Assembly (NCBI GenBank): GCA_963281255.1
Contig: OY725506.1
Location: 1,593,001 to 1,657,000, forward strand
Direction of reading: 5' to 3'
Origin: Aphrocallistes beatrix
Lineage: Eukaryota; Porifera; Hexactinellida; Sceptrulophora; Aphrocallistidae
DNA: 64,000 nucleotides
Below are positions 33,467 to 44,985 of the stretch, piece by piece. Under the pieces are notes generated by a model. It saw only the letters and a program-made list of their open reading frames with translations, made no database searches and had not been told where the DNA came from. Within the stretch, counting starts at the first letter, position 1. The number at the start of each line of letters is the position of its first letter. Made by a program: the position numbers and the translations under genes.

Positions 33467-35821
33467 CTAAAACAAACACTTGACACAGCTGAATGGTGCA
33501 GCAGACACGGTCTCATGGTCCACATCTGCACAAGAGCAATGGAACCAATCTGAGCATGAGTCGCAACGCACCCATTCAGCAGCATCCTTCTCATCCTCAC
33601 TCGATGTGTCCCCTGTTGGCTCCCGTCTGAGGCAGAGAGAGCACATGATGTCTGACTCTTCGCTACTACTAGAGCAGCCGGGAGATGACGAATCTTCCTC
33701 GTCAGAAGAAGAAGAGTCTTCTCCATCTTCCACTTTTCTCTTTGTTCCAGTGTTCCCTCTTTTTCCTAGCGAAGGTACTACTGTAGTCCCGAAAGGTTCT
33801 TTTTTCTTCAATTTCTTGGTTTGCTTCGCCTGCTTCTCTTCAAGTCCAAATCTGCCCCCGCAGTAGCTGCTTCCACCTTCTGATTTCAACAAAGCGCTCT
33901 CCCTTTGTTGTCTTAATAACTTCCGTTTCCTTCTGAGCGCCTGGGGATTGCCTGTCGTTTTAATTTTAAGACCTAACTTCAATTTTTGTATTCGCTTGAT
34001 GGTTGAGTGGAATACGTTGAAAGATGGAGCGAGCCCTAAATCCTGCATAAGGCCGTATATCGGCAGTTCTCCTTCATTGAACTTGACAATAGCCATCGCT
34101 GTACTGATTCTAATCGACTGGGGCGAGATGTACTTAGTCTTCGGGCATAGGTTCCATATACAGTTGTGAAGTGACTCATTTGCGTTCTGAGTCAGACCTA
34201 GCGTGATGTGACTGCAGAAATCGGGCGTGGCGTAAGTACTGAATACTTCCTCTACCTTCTTGATATCCAGTGGTGTGAATGTGGTGAGTGCAGCGGGAGG
34301 TGTTGAGGTGCTAGGGGGTCTACTCCATCGACACCAGGATGTCTCCCCACTAGGACAATGGGAGTGGTTCCCGGAGGCGTGGTCCAGCAGTCGCAGTAGG
34401 CCAGATGACAGGGCGCTAGGAGAAGAGCCCTTGAGCTGCAAGACAACTGTGGAGTAGTTAGAGGCGATGTAGTCAGCCTTCCACTCGGGGAGTCTGTGCT
34501 GGACGTAGCTAGCTGTCTTGGTGCTGGTCTTGACGCTCTTCAGGTTCCTCTTCAGACGCTTGGCTACGTGCGTGAGACACTCCTCTTTTCGAACCTTGAC
34601 CAGCGGGTACGGGTTCAGTTCGGTCACGGTGTGGAAGCTCTTAGAGTCGCCATCCGCGACCATTACTGAATAGACCAGATCGTGTTTCTCTAGAGAACGA
34701 CCCCAGATGCGTTTAGCTGCTTCTGGCTCCATGCCCTGTGAAGAACCCGTGTAGTTACGATTGCAAATAGGCTTATGATCCTCAAACCACTTCTCGTATT
34801 CGGAGGGATTTTTCTCCTGTTTCTCCTGCGACCAGGTGGCACACTTCTCACAATTCCGACTCAATAGCTCGTAATCTAACACTTTCTTGGTAGAGGTCGA
34901 GATAGCCGAACCGAAACCAACGTTAGAGTAGTGTCCTCTCGTCTTCCAAGAGCTGTCAAAGCTGATGGAGACGTTAGTGGCGTTGGTTTCGGGGGATGAT
35001 TCGCTGTCTACTCTATAATGCAACTCAGTGGCAGCCTCATCCATCGAAACAGCCACAGCATTTCGTGCTACATACTCAAGACGGTCTACATAGCGAGATG
35101 GCATATTCTCTAGTGGTGGTGGCATATCGAAGATAGTTGCTATCTTATGCATATCGCTCCAGGACATCCCCGTTGAGTGAACGACCATTACAGATCTCAT
35201 GCCGACCTCATTCATAGCCCTTGGACTCACTGGCACATTCACGCAAGTATGATGGTTAGGAATGTCTAGCGGTCGTGAAGAAGGAAACGACGCATGTTCT
35301 TTATGGCAACCGCTGCATTTGACATGAAAAAATGTCTGCCAGCCATGCTGCCAATCCTCTTCGTAGAGGACGAGAGGGCGTTTGCAATCAGTGCACCGAA
35401 ATGTAGAGAATACTTCGGACATGATAGCAATGTCAAGCATCCTATTTCCATGAGGCTTATGCATTTTCTTTTCATATACCTTTTCTTCTAAGCAGTATTC
35501 TACAGGTCTAAGTTGAGCTTTTTTCGGTGCGCTGTATCTAGAAGCATATCCGCTTTGTGGAAATGAAAACGAACATTTAGCACGTGTCGATCTAGATGGA
35601 ACGTCTCCAGCTTCTTTGCAAAGTTTTTGAGAAATCACATACTGATTACCGCGGAATTTTTTTTTTGGTGGGCGACCACCACGTTTTTTTTCATTCGGAG
35701 TATTTATACACTTTGAATTGTCGAGTGTAGAGGAGAGTATCGAGATCCCGGAAGAGAATGACATAGGCTGTAGCTGTGGAGACAGAGAGTCTGATCTGAT
35801 TTCGTGAGCACCTTCCATCAT
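33467..35821 (-). CDS. Mutator-like transposase with C-terminal PHD finger
   Basis: An uninterrupted 784-residue frame. It has an AT-hook-like GGRPPKKK near residue 50. A zinc-binding region (FRCTDCKRPL, VKCSGCHKEH, about 140-180) follows. Then comes the Mutator-like transposase core: SISFDSSWKTRGHYSNVGFG (about 287), VMVADGDSKSFHTV (about 390) and NANESLHNCIW (about 568). These supply candidate D, D and E catalytic residues and match the Mutator-like transposase family of invertebrate genomes. A Lys-rich and Ser/Asp/Glu-rich linker leads to a PHD-type finger, CSLC followed by VRCDSCSDWFHCSC and FSCVKC (about 730-783), a possible histone-tail reader. I could not delimit terminal inverted repeats or a target duplication. 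It may be an autonomous element with short or no inverted repeats, or a domesticated transposase. Confidence 0.85.
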   Translation of the reverse strand: MMEGAHEIRSDSLSPQLQPMSFSSGISILSSTLDNSKCINTPNEKKRGGRPPKKKFRGNQYVISQKLCKEAGDVPSRSTRAKCSFSFPQSGYASRYSAPKKAQLRPVEYCLEEKVYEKKMHKPHGNRMLDIAIMSEVFSTFRCTDCKRPLVLYEEDWQHGWQTFFHVKCSGCHKEHASFPSSRPLDIPNHHTCVNVPVSPRAMNEVGMRSVMVVHSTGMSWSDMHKIATIFDMPPPLENMPSRYVDRLEYVARNAVAVSMDEAATELHYRVDSESSPETNATNVSISFDSSWKTRGHYSNVGFGSAISTSTKKVLDYELLSRNCEKCATWSQEKQEKNPSEYEKWFEDHKPICNRNYTGSSQGMEPEAAKRIWGRSLEKHDLVYSVMVADGDSKSFHTVTELNPYPLVKVRKEECLTHVAKRLKRNLKSVKTSTKTASYVQHRLPEWKADYIASNYSTVVLQLKGSSPSALSSGLLRLLDHASGNHSHCPSGETSWCRWSRPPSTSTPPAALTTFTPLDIKKVEEVFSTYATPDFCSHITLGLTQNANESLHNCIWNLCPKTKYISPQSIRISTAMAIVKFNEGELPIYGLMQDLGLAPSFNVFHSTIKRIQKLKLGLKIKTTGNPQALRRKRKLLRQQRESALLKSEGGSSYCGGRFGLEEKQAKQTKKLKKKEPFGTTVVPSLGKRGNTGTKRKVEDGEDSSSSDEEDSSSPGCSSSSEESDIMCSLCLRREPTGDTSSEDEKDAAEWVRCDSCSDWFHCSCADVDHETVSAAPFSCVKCLF

Positions 35822-36983
35822 ATCAAGGGATCAGGGACCGGTAGATCAATTATACGTTGTGATTCTGAAAACAGTAACGAATATTCCGCTATTAATTAAA
35901 ATTGGGGGGAATATAAATTTACCCAAATTGGTTTTGACAAACTTTAACATATCATCAAGCTCTTCTAGAATGTGCACCAAGGAGATAGAGGGTAGAGTCT
36001 GTCGGAAAAACATTTCATACAGTTGTAAGAGACTTAATGATTTTTAAAAATATTAGAAGCTGCAGCCTGTAGGAGTCGTAGGGAATCTTAAAGTAATCGA
36101 CATACAGCACAGCTCTATAAGATGAGCACCACTATTCATATAACTTGAGTATACAGGCATAGACGTTTATAATGAGGATTAGCAAAACTAAATCATTAAA
36201 AGCAAGAAAAGAATGCATTTAAGTGGATCTAGTTATTTAGTGAATATAATCTTACAATAGGATTATCATCACGGTCCAATAATGTAGTTCTCTATAGTAG
36301 CTGATGGAATGGAATTTTATTCTTTACCACACGACACCATACAATGTGTTCAGATGATATGCCTGCAGGTTTTTATTTATAAGGCTTACCACTTCTCCAC
36401 CTTTTGCAGCACATCATACACATTATTTAGTACTGAGCTGAAGAAGGCCTCGTATATAAAATTTGCAACTTCTAAATTTGAAAATTTAAATATTATCCTT
36501 GTTCGTACTAACGGTTCCTTAAAATTATATAGTCAATCTGTACTTCCAGATTCCGCGGCCAGGGCCTCATTTGCCTCAATGAGGATCCGCATCTGCTTCG
36601 AATAAGAAGCTCCCGGGTGCTTATTGTTTTCGTGACCGAAATTTTCCCTGAAGAATTTGTGAAAAATTAAGAAGCCTAAATCAATGTAAATGTATATCAT
36701 TATCTCACTGTTGGGATTTAAAATTATCTCCTTACCCCGGCCCTTATTCGAAGTCGGACAATTGTAACAAAGAAATTGATTAGTGAAAATTAAATTGTGA
36801 AAGGTACACACGTACTTATAACTTGATAATGCTAGACTCTGGCTAGTCAATTAAATGTGCTAAATGTTACAATGAAGACTACGTAAATCGAAGTTATATA
36901 AATGCAAACCCAAGCACTTTTGCGGTAACATTATACTTGCATTGTTAAATTAATAACTTTGTTTTGGATTTTTCAAGGACCCG
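35822..36983. other. gene-free stretch
   Basis: No supported gene. The short frames at 36309-36605 and 36533-36850 have no recognisable content. Confidence 0.5.
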
Positions 36984-36996
36984 CTAGACCAACGGG

Positions 36997-37078
36997 CATG
37001 CCTAATTTACGGGACGGGACGGCATCCCGTCCCGTAAATTAGGCATCTTAACTCGTCCCGTCCCGTAAATTAGGCATG
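36997..37078. mobile_element. palindromic mini-element with three repeat arms
   Basis: A 22-base arm at 36998-37019 is perfectly inverted at 37025-37046 with a 5-base loop, and a third arm copy is at 37056-37077. The ends are CATGCCTAATTTACGGGAC and its inverse. The direct repeat CTAGACCAACGGG flanks it (36984-36996 and 37441-37453, the latter now displaced by the hAT insertion). Confidence 0.65.
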
Positions 37079-37086
37079 CCCTAGAC

Positions 37087-37438
37087 CAGGGGTGGGCACA
37101 AAAGTTAGCTTTCGGGCCGCAGTAAAACTTTGGGCCACAAAATTTGAGAATGTTTTTGCTACCATGAAAAACGAACAAATACATACAAGTACACACGTCT
37201 ATAGAATTTAGGTGTGGAATAATAATTCAAGTGTATTTGCAATTAAATGTGTACTTGGAGTACAATACCATTATAGAATTATAGAAAGGGATTTATGAAT
37301 GGAAAAATAAAATCTACTCCTCTCAAGTAAGGGCTAAAAGTGTCCTAGAAAATTCTTCGGGCCGCATTCATGCCCTTTCCAAACGAACCCCACGGGCCGC
37401 ATAAACTTAGCGAGCGGGCCGCACTTTGCCCACATATG
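37087..37438. mobile_element. hAT-type nonautonomous element
   Basis: Flanked by a perfect 8-bp target duplication CCCTAGAC (37079-37086 and 37439-37446). The ends are CAGGGGTGGGCA and the inverse of CATATGTGGGCA, with GGGCCGC motifs subterminally at both ends. 352 bp with no transposase frame. Confidence 0.9.
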
Positions 37439-37906
37439 CCCTAGACCAACGGGCCCGGGGAAACTGTCCCCCCTGCCTCCCCTCTCTCGGCGGCCCTGCT
37501 AATAAGTAATAAATTCCATAACACAATGAACTGAAATACTGTTCTAACAACTGACAGTTTTTGTCTTGTAGCGAAAAGGGGATGACGGCTGCACATTTTT
37601 GACGATTTGTCATTATATTATGTTGTTTTGGAATTCGAGTGTGCCCTGTCAGACCAAAATTGGTCCGGGCCAAACTTGGTCCTGGGGACCAGATTTGGTC
37701 GCCAAAATTGGTCCGGGGGACCAGTTTTAGCAGCCAAAATTGGTCCCCCCTGGCTAAATTTGGTCCCCCCAGGACCAGTTTTGGTCGCCAAAATTGGTCC
37801 GGGGGGACTAGTTTTGGCAGCCAAAACTGGTCCCCCCTAGCTAAATTTGGTCACCCGGACCAGTTTTGGCTGCCAAAATTAGTCCGGGGGGAGGTATTAA
37901 AATTCC

Positions 37907-38060
37907 TTATTCGACAGTCGCTTAACTCTTATTCGACAGTCGCTTAACTCTTATTCGACAGTCGCTTAACTCTTATTCGACAGTCGCTTAACTCTTATTC
38001 GACCGTCGCTTAACTCTTATTCGACAGTCGCTTAACTCTTATTCGACAATCGATTAATTC
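37907..38060. repeat. 22-bp tandem array, left arm
   Basis: Seven copies of TTATTCGACAGTCGCTTAAC plus TC (22 bp), the last degenerate. Nearly identical to each other. Inverse copies lie at 40248-40325. Confidence 0.92.
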
Positions 38061-38192
38061 CCTCTGGAAATTTCTTATTTGAATTGTTATCAGAGTTATC
38101 ACTATTTCGAGTAATCAAAGAATATTTCAAAGTCAGCTGAACATTTTATTTTTGACTTCGTTGGTGGTAAAAATACTGACTGAGCTCACAGG

Positions 38193-38634
38193 TAGAGGTC
38201 GCAACGGGCCTGAATTCTCGGTCCGAGGCATAGGCGCAAGTTTTGGAAACTAGAATAAAACCTGGGGGGGCCAATAGCGAGCGACGGTAATGGGGGATCT
38301 GGGGAATTTTTAAAATCTTAGATGCTCAAATATCGATATACAGCTATTGTTGTTACCTAGGGAAAAGAAAATATCGGACTAAAGTGGAAGAAAATTGTAA
38401 TTGGGATATATATTTAGGCTCAATTAACATAATTTTGGGGTTTAGTTGTAACCTATCAGTTTGTGTGGAGTCCTGCCATACCACAGCTTCCTCCACTGCT
38501 CCATTGCCCAGCACCACGTCCCCCCACATGCTCCAAACCTGGGGGATGCGCCCCCAGGTACCCACACTTGACGCCTATGGCCCGAGGCCCGAGCCCAATC
38601 AGGCTTCGGGCTCGGGCCGGGCTTGCGACCTCTA
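38193..38634. mobile_element. hAT-type element, TAGAGRTCGCAA family, copy 2
   Basis: A perfect 8-bp target duplication CTCACAGG (38185-38192 and 38635-38642). The ends are TAGAGGTCGCAAC and TTGCGACCTCTA. The interior holds a further pair of inverted ends, CATAGGCGCAAGTTTTGG near 38228 and the inverse of CATAGGCGTCAAGTGTGG near 38577, indicating a second element inserted within it. Same family as 8903-8994. Confidence 0.88.
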
Positions 38635-40247
38635 CTCACAGGTAACTAAAAGTAATTTTTGATTAATATTATACGATCAATAAGATTTTTTTGATTTTAT
38701 GACTCATAATTTTATGGTGAAATTTTTTGTAATTGATTTCAAATTCTAATTTTGTTATAAATAAATTAACATTCCCGAGAGAATTGCTGAAAATGTGACA
38801 ACTTCATTAAATTTCACATTATCATCACCAATCAAAAGAGTTCTTGTTTGTACAAGTATTTTAATTAAACAAGCTGATTAATGCGCTTAAATGAAGATAT
38901 CAAAAGAAAATGCCACATTATTTTATTGCACACTATTAAACGAATGTATAAACATAATTTCAGGATTCAGTGTTAAATCGATTCTACCATAGCCATACTA
39001 ACAAACTGAACAAGAAATTTGTTTCATTCCCTAAACCTTCCCAAAATAAGTAAACACGAATCTGCTAAAGATAAAATATGTCGTTAGTGTTGCTTCAAAG
39101 TTGGTAAAATAAGAATCAAAAACAACAGTCTTAAAGACACGAACTTACTAAACTCAGTTCTTCGAAGTAATCGATATCTTCGAAGAGAACCACCCCAAAG
39201 TAGTGTGCAATACCTGCAAACTGTATTTTCTCAAAAGATCTTCTGGAGAGTTATGACCAAAAACTACTTATCGCTTTGTCTGGCCGACCATTCGGAATAC
39301 GCTGAATCTTAAAAATTTAATAACTTCTTTACACAAAATGAAGCATTTTAAATTTTGAAATTCTGTCCAATTATCCGACTGTTGTAGTTCAAGAAATAAA
39401 AACACGAACGTATTTAGTTAGAGAAATATAGTCCAGAATACATGGATACTTGGATCGTGAGATGCTGTAATGTAGAAGCTCTCATTGAGAAAGTCTATAA
39501 TTTCCTTTGTCTGCAAAATGAAAAGTGCACCTGAAACGAAACACAACTTGTCAGTTATGCTTAAGGATGAACAGATTTACGCTTGTTAGAAGAATACCAT
39601 GTCTCTTTTACAGTCGACCTCAAAGCAGCTTCCTTGTGCCTAGGAATCATGTCTGGCCTTGTATATGGTGTACCTGGGACGAGAGAAGCGGGTTAAGTAA
39701 AGTTGATTGGCATCCGAGATCTTCGGCACACCATAGTAAAATGACGTTTATAATGGTGATTCGAAAACTAAGTTTATAAACGTTTATTCAAATCATAGAG
39801 GCGAATAAAATTATATTTTGGGTATTCGGATTTTAAGAATGAAGTGTTCGGATTAGCGAGGGTTCGGATTGGCGAGGTTCGGACTAGCGAGGGTGTACTG
39901 TACTTACTAACCAACCCCTTGAGAAATAGAGTAGTCTTGAATCAGTGCTATATTGGTAGTATCAAGAGGTTGTCATAAAACCTCGTTTAGCTGAATATTG
40001 TAGGCCATGAGAAATTTCAAATTGTGTTGCCTCATAATAAAAATCGATCGATTCATTATAATTTGTCAGCTGTGTGCATTGCTCTTTATTGGAAATGCCA
40101 ACACTTTCGAATAATGAGAAAGTCTCTTCCATCTCCATAGATTTTCTCCTTTTTTAGTTGGTTTTAAAACCAGAATTTTTTTGTTGTCAGCCATGTAGTT
40201 ACTAATATTTTTAGAAACCTAATACAGTAGTTCAATAGGAGTTCAAC

Positions 40248-40325
40248 TGCGAATAAGAGTTAAGCGACGGTCGAATAAGAGTTAAGCGACTGTCGAATAA
40301 GAGTTAAGCGACTGTCGAATAAGGG
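40248..40325. repeat. 22-bp tandem array, right arm (inverted)
   Basis: More than three copies of the inverse of the 37907-38060 unit, read here as GAGTTAAGCGACTGTCGAAT. Confidence 0.9.
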
Positions 40326-40423
40326 TATTTAATATATGCCGGGGGACCAGTTTTAGCTGCCAAATTTGGTCCGAGGGATCAGTTTTGGCTGCCAAATCTA
40401 GTCCGGGGGACCATTTTTAGTGC

Positions 40424-40600
40424 AGTTTCTGCAGAGAGATGCCCCTATGGCAAGGAGGGTGTACCACATCCGTCCATATGTATGTATGTATCTCCATACG
40501 CTGCGAAATTTGAGTTAAATTTAGTAGCCCGATGTATTACAATATTCATATCTCACGTGCCAAGTCAGCTGCACTATCGGTCTACCGACAGACATTTTTT
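40424..40600. mobile_element. MITE, TTTTAGTGCAG/GCACTATCGGTCT family
   Basis: The left end is TTTTAGTGCAGTTTCTGCAG and the right end GCTGCACTATCGGTCTACC. The same pair of ends occurs in opposite orientation at 61545-62075. Single ends occur at 21247 and 60388. Nested in the larger composite element. Confidence 0.6.
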
Positions 40601-40948
40601 TAACATGAATAATGCCAACTTGAGCCATGATAAAAGTGGGGCGCAGCGTCGCAATAATAAAACTTCTACATACTTGTAGAATCAAAAAAAGTGGACAGAA
40701 TAAAACTTCATATAAAAGCGGGACATTCAATGCAAAAATCGGGACGTCCCGTCAAAACGGGCAGTTGGCATGCATTGAATAGACTCCCTATTAATAGAGA
40801 CCTCCTAGAGTGATTGTAATGTCATCACATCCTATGAGGAGAGGACTACTTTAGTGTACGTAATTAAATGACACCAAATTTAATCCGGACCAATTTTGGC
40901 AGGGGTGGACCAGTTTTGGCCCCGGACCATTTTTTTCGTGACAGCCCC

Positions 40949-41385
40949 ACCGCGGGCGTGGCACATTCGAATTCTCCTGGGGTCTGTCCCCACTGGCCTC
41001 ACCCTCGCGCCGCCACTGGTCAGGCTAAAACTTTTGTACAAAGAGTATATGCAAAAAATCAAGGAAAATTCTGTTTTTGTGGTAGGAGTGGGGAGGATTG
41101 AAGTCAACTGCGAAAATTCGGGAATGTCCAGCTTTTTATGCAGTGCCTAGGAAAGTCTACTGGACATTTCTCAAATTTCAAAAACAAACGAACACAGGAC
41201 TTTCCAAGACAAAAATTACTATCTGATAGATCTAATCTTATTGGAGTTGACTAATTGGTATATTTTCGATACTTTAAAGACATTTTATCTCTCACGATTG
41301 ATTCTTATAATGAAATCGGATATTCTCTTATTCGTGTTCGCAATTCTATGTGAGGCTGACAGAGGTGATAAAATGTTATTGTTAG
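40949..41385. other. flank between composite element and LIG4
   Basis: The first 70 bases are repeat-derived (CGCGCCGCCACTG end at 41018). The rest is the 5' flank of LIG4 with no defined promoter element. Confidence 0.4.
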
Positions 41386-44300
41386 ATGGCGACTACTAGT
41401 GAGATGGACGTGAGTAACAGTCCTGTCGTATCAGTCCTGTCAGAGCCGACTGGTGCTCTGTCTGAGTGCGAGGAAAAGCTGGATAGCCAGATCCCGTTCT
41501 CAGATGTGTGCAGCGTGTTTGAGAGGATCAGCACGTGTGAAGGGAAGGAGAGGAGGAAGAAGCTGCTCGCGCTTCTCCTCAATACGTGGCGCACTCAGCA
41601 CGACAAGATGTACCAAGATGCAGAGGCGGGGAAGAAAGACAGCTTCTACCCCGTGATGAGGCTGTGTCTGCCTCACCTGGACAGGAAGAGAGCGGCCTAC
41701 GGGATGAAGGAGACTGTGCTAGCCAGGTATTACATAGATGTGCTAGGAATCGCGAAAGGAGCAGCAGACGCGCAGAAACTGCTGAATTACCGCGCCCCTA
41801 GCAGTGGCAAAACGCAGGCGGGGGATTTCGCAGCGGTTGCGTACTTCGTTCTGAAGGACAGATGCCCCGAGGCTGGCAGCTTGACGGTGGCAGACGTGAA
41901 CCGCCTCCTGAGCAAAATCGCCGTGTCCAACGCTGCTCACGACAGGAGCAGCGTGAAGCAGACCCTCCAGCAGATGCTACGCAGCACCAGCGCCGTGCAG
42001 CAGAAGTGGATGATTCGGATCATCATGAAGGAGCTGAAGCTGGGGATCAACGAGAACTCCATTCTCTCGCTCTTCCACCCGGACGCCGTGGACCTGTTCA
42101 GCGTGTGCGCCGACCTGGAGAAGGTGTGCGTGGACTTGATGGACCCCAGCTTCAGACTGAACGAGGCTGCCATCCAGCTGTTCACACCTTTCAGACCGAT
42201 GCTCGGACAGCGCGCCTCCATCCCTCAGGCCTACAAGCTGGCGGAAGGGAAGCCCTTCTACGTGGAGACCAAGTTCGACGGGGACCGGATGCAGCTGCAC
42301 AGAGACGGGGACGACTACCGCTACTTCTCGCGCAGCTCCAAAGACTACACTTCCTCGTTCGGCGCCAGTCCCACCGAGGGCTCTCTCACCCCGCGAATCC
42401 ACCCCGCCTTCTGTCCGCACATCTCCCGCTGCATCCTGGATGGAGAGATGGTGGGCTATGACGTCACAGAAGATTGCTTCGTGCCGAAGGGCGACAACAT
42501 CGATGTGAAGGCGATCAGCGGCAGCGGTGCTCAGACAGGGAAGTACGAAGGGATGCAGCAGTGCTTCGTCGTGTTCGATGTCCTCATGGTTAATGGGCAG
42601 AACCTAGCCAACCTGAGTTTGAGGGAGAGATCTCAAGAGTTGGAACAGGTGTTCACACCTGTGAAGGGAGTGCTACAGCTGGTGAATAGGAAAGAACTAA
42701 CACTCAGAGAAGAGATAGTCACGTCTCTGAACGAGGCAATCGACCAGAGAGAGGAGGGACTGCTGGTGAAGCTGCCGGACTCTACCTACCAGCCCGACAA
42801 GAGGAAGGGCAGCGGCTGGCTGAAGCTGAAGCCGGAGTACATGGACTCTCTCAGCGACCAGCTGGACCTGCTCATCCTGGGCGGGTACTACGGGAGCGGG
42901 AAGAGAGGAGGGATTGTGTCGCACTTTCTTCTCGGAATTGCAGAAACACCCCCACCGGGCCAGAACCCATCCAAGTTTTACTCTTTCTGTAAGGTACGTC
43001 ACAGTAACGCACACTAATATGCAATCTACTACAACCATGTTCCAACGCTACTACATACTATGTTGTATCATGTCACCGTGTTTGAATTGAGATATTTGAT
43101 TCCATCAGTATTACATTTCTAGTAAATACCCCACACTTTTGGCTCCCCACCCAAAATGATGTAACCAGAAATGAGTTAGCGACACATTCCTAGGCTAATA
43201 TTCGGATTATTAAATACTACTTTTTAGTGGTGTAGAGTGTATCATTATCTCAGTTCAATCTCAGGTAGGCACTGGTTACACCATCAGTGAGCTACGCAAA
43301 CTCACGGAGGAGCTAGCAGCCTACTGGCGGCCTTTCAACGCGGGCAGCATCCCTCACAACATAGTGCTAACCGCTGGGAACAAAGAGAGACCGGACGTGG
43401 TGATCCCTCCTGAGTTCTCGCGGATGGTGCAGATAAGAGCAGCGGAGGTGACTGTCTCGGACAAGTACAGCGCGAACTGCACCCTGAGATTCCCGCGGCT
43501 GGAGCGCTTCCGAGAAGACAAGGACTGGTACCAGTGCATGGACATGGAGGAGCTGGACAACATCAAGCAGAGTTCTGCCGGCAGGCTGACTCACTCGTAT
43601 GCCGACGGGTTTGAGGATATGAGTGTTAAAAAGCGCAAAAGGACAGGTGGCAGGAAGGTAGCCATCACTCGCGGCGTAGCTTCTCAGTTCAGGAGTGCGA
43701 ACGTGGATGACGTAGAGGTGACCAGTGACACGTTCAAAGGGAAAGAGTTCTACGTGGTTAACGGTTCTGCTTCTCTCTCTAAGAATGACATCGAGCTTAA
43801 GATTGCCTCGTATGGCGGCGTGTTTAGGCAGAACCCGACTGCGAATACCTTCTGTGTGTTGGTGCACAAACAGAACTTAAAGGTGAAGCACATCATCGAG
43901 TCTGCTCTCCACAACGTGGTGAAGTTGGACTGGTTCCAAAGGTGTTTGGAAGAGGACAGGTTCATTCCTCTTACGCCGGAATATATGATCTATGCTGAGC
44001 CTAGCACGCAGAGACAGTTCCAATCTCTCTATGACGAGTACGGGGACAGCTACACCAGCGCGTGCACAGAAGAAGAGTTCGTAAGTCTGTGTAAGAGGAT
44101 TCGAACACAGGCAGTCGCACCTCCTCTAACGCACAGGGAAATAGCAGAGATAAAGGACAAATACATCGAGGATGTGTCGGTTGCTGGGGTGTTCAGGTGC
44201 TATACTTTCTACGTGGATAGGTATTGTGAACTCAGCAATCCCGATTCAGAACTAGCCATCAACCCCCTCGAGCTAACTGAGATGAGTATCAGGTTGAATG

Positions 44301-44500
44301 GTGGAGAGATTAGTCGAGAACTGATGGAAGGGGTGAGTCATGTCGTCATGGATGAAGGAGATTTAAATAGACTCACAGCCATCAAATCCACTGTAAAATC
44401 ATTCCAACGCCTGTGCTACATTGTCACAAGTCAGTGGGTTAGGGATTGTAGCCGTTTGAAACATCCTCGAAATGAAAGGATGTATGAACCTAAAATTTAA
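41386..44500 (+). CDS. LIG4: DNA ligase IV, two coding exons
   Basis: Exon 1 is 41386-42993 and exon 2 is 43265-44500, giving 947 residues (human 911). The donor TGTAAG|GTACGT and acceptor TCTCAG|GTAGGC are phase 0, joining FYSFCK to VGTGYTISEL as in the family. The enzyme seals DNA ends in non-homologous end joining in complex with XRCC4 in the nucleus. Domains: N-terminal DNA-binding domain (about 35-250), then the adenylation domain with nucleophile Lys296 in ETKFDGDRMQ. Ligase motifs FVVFDVLMVNG, EEGLLVKLPD and GWLKLKPEY follow. The oligonucleotide-binding domain includes NCTLRFPRLERFREDKDW. Tandem BRCT domains (about 650-745 and 830-945) are separated by the XRCC4-binding linker. All catalytic motifs look intact. 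The coding sequence is GC-rich. The 271-bp intron carries a dispersed repeat. Confidence 0.96.
43121..43194. repeat. dispersed repeat in LIG4 intron
   Basis: AGTAAATACCCC, GGCTCCCCACCCAAAA and GCGACACATTCCTAGG in the same order as at 12347-12418. Confidence 0.65.
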
Positions 44501-44985
44501 TTTTCAGTTTATGATACAAGCTGCATTCATTATTTTCCAAAGTAAATACTAAATAGATTTGAATTTAATTGTTTCAATTATTGAATTGCAAAGATTGTAG
44601 TTTGTGTATCACTGACAAGCGGACTTTGCTTGTGTTTCGCTGCCGTGGCTTATGTCTATTAGAGTTTAATTAATTGAAACTACGTACATACTATACGTGT
44701 AAGTTTAAACTAAATAGAAACTTTAAACGTGCTAGTTTTGACGTTTGATTAAAGTTAAGTATAAATTTTTAAAATCAGGGGGTCCAACCAGGCCAATCCA
44801 AATTCGAGGCGTCTACGTTCATTATTATGTCTTTAAAGTTTTAATATTCCAACATATGTTCCCAACTCTCTATTGTCTAAATGTTTATTGTTTATAAACA
44901 AATAAATTGGGAATGTTTTAACAATCTTCAAAACTAAACACACTAGATTTAATTAGGTCATAAAAGTATTAACACAACAAAAAAT
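44501..44985. other. convergent intergenic region
   Basis: Lies between the LIG4 stop and the stop of the secreted-protein gene on the opposite strand. TTTATT at 44884-44889 is an AATAAA polyadenylation signal for the minus-strand gene. Otherwise nothing. Confidence 0.55.

Larger units (their letters stand above)
37643..40948. mobile_element. large composite inverted-repeat element, no transposase seen
   Basis: Both ends read CTGTCA inward into arrays of palindromic TTGGTCC-type units (37655-37890 and 40335-40425, 40865-40935). Inside them lie inverted 22-bp arrays (37907-38060 and 40248-40325). The 2-kb centre is AT-rich with no recognisable protein. It contains later insertions (38193-38634, 40424-40600) and a solo pogo-type end at about 39830-39902. 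A related end occurs at 61127-61480 starting CAGTGGCG, and the inverse of that start is at 41018, so the true right boundary may be there. Superfamily undetermined. Confidence 0.6.

Noticed and set aside
37907-38060. Possible CRISPR-like array
   Set aside because: The 22-bp units are directly abutting with no spacers, and the array is mirrored inside a transposon-like element in animal DNA.
42994-43017. Premature stop of LIG4 after exon 1
   Set aside because: The extra codons follow a GTACGT donor; joining to 43265 restores the family sequence.
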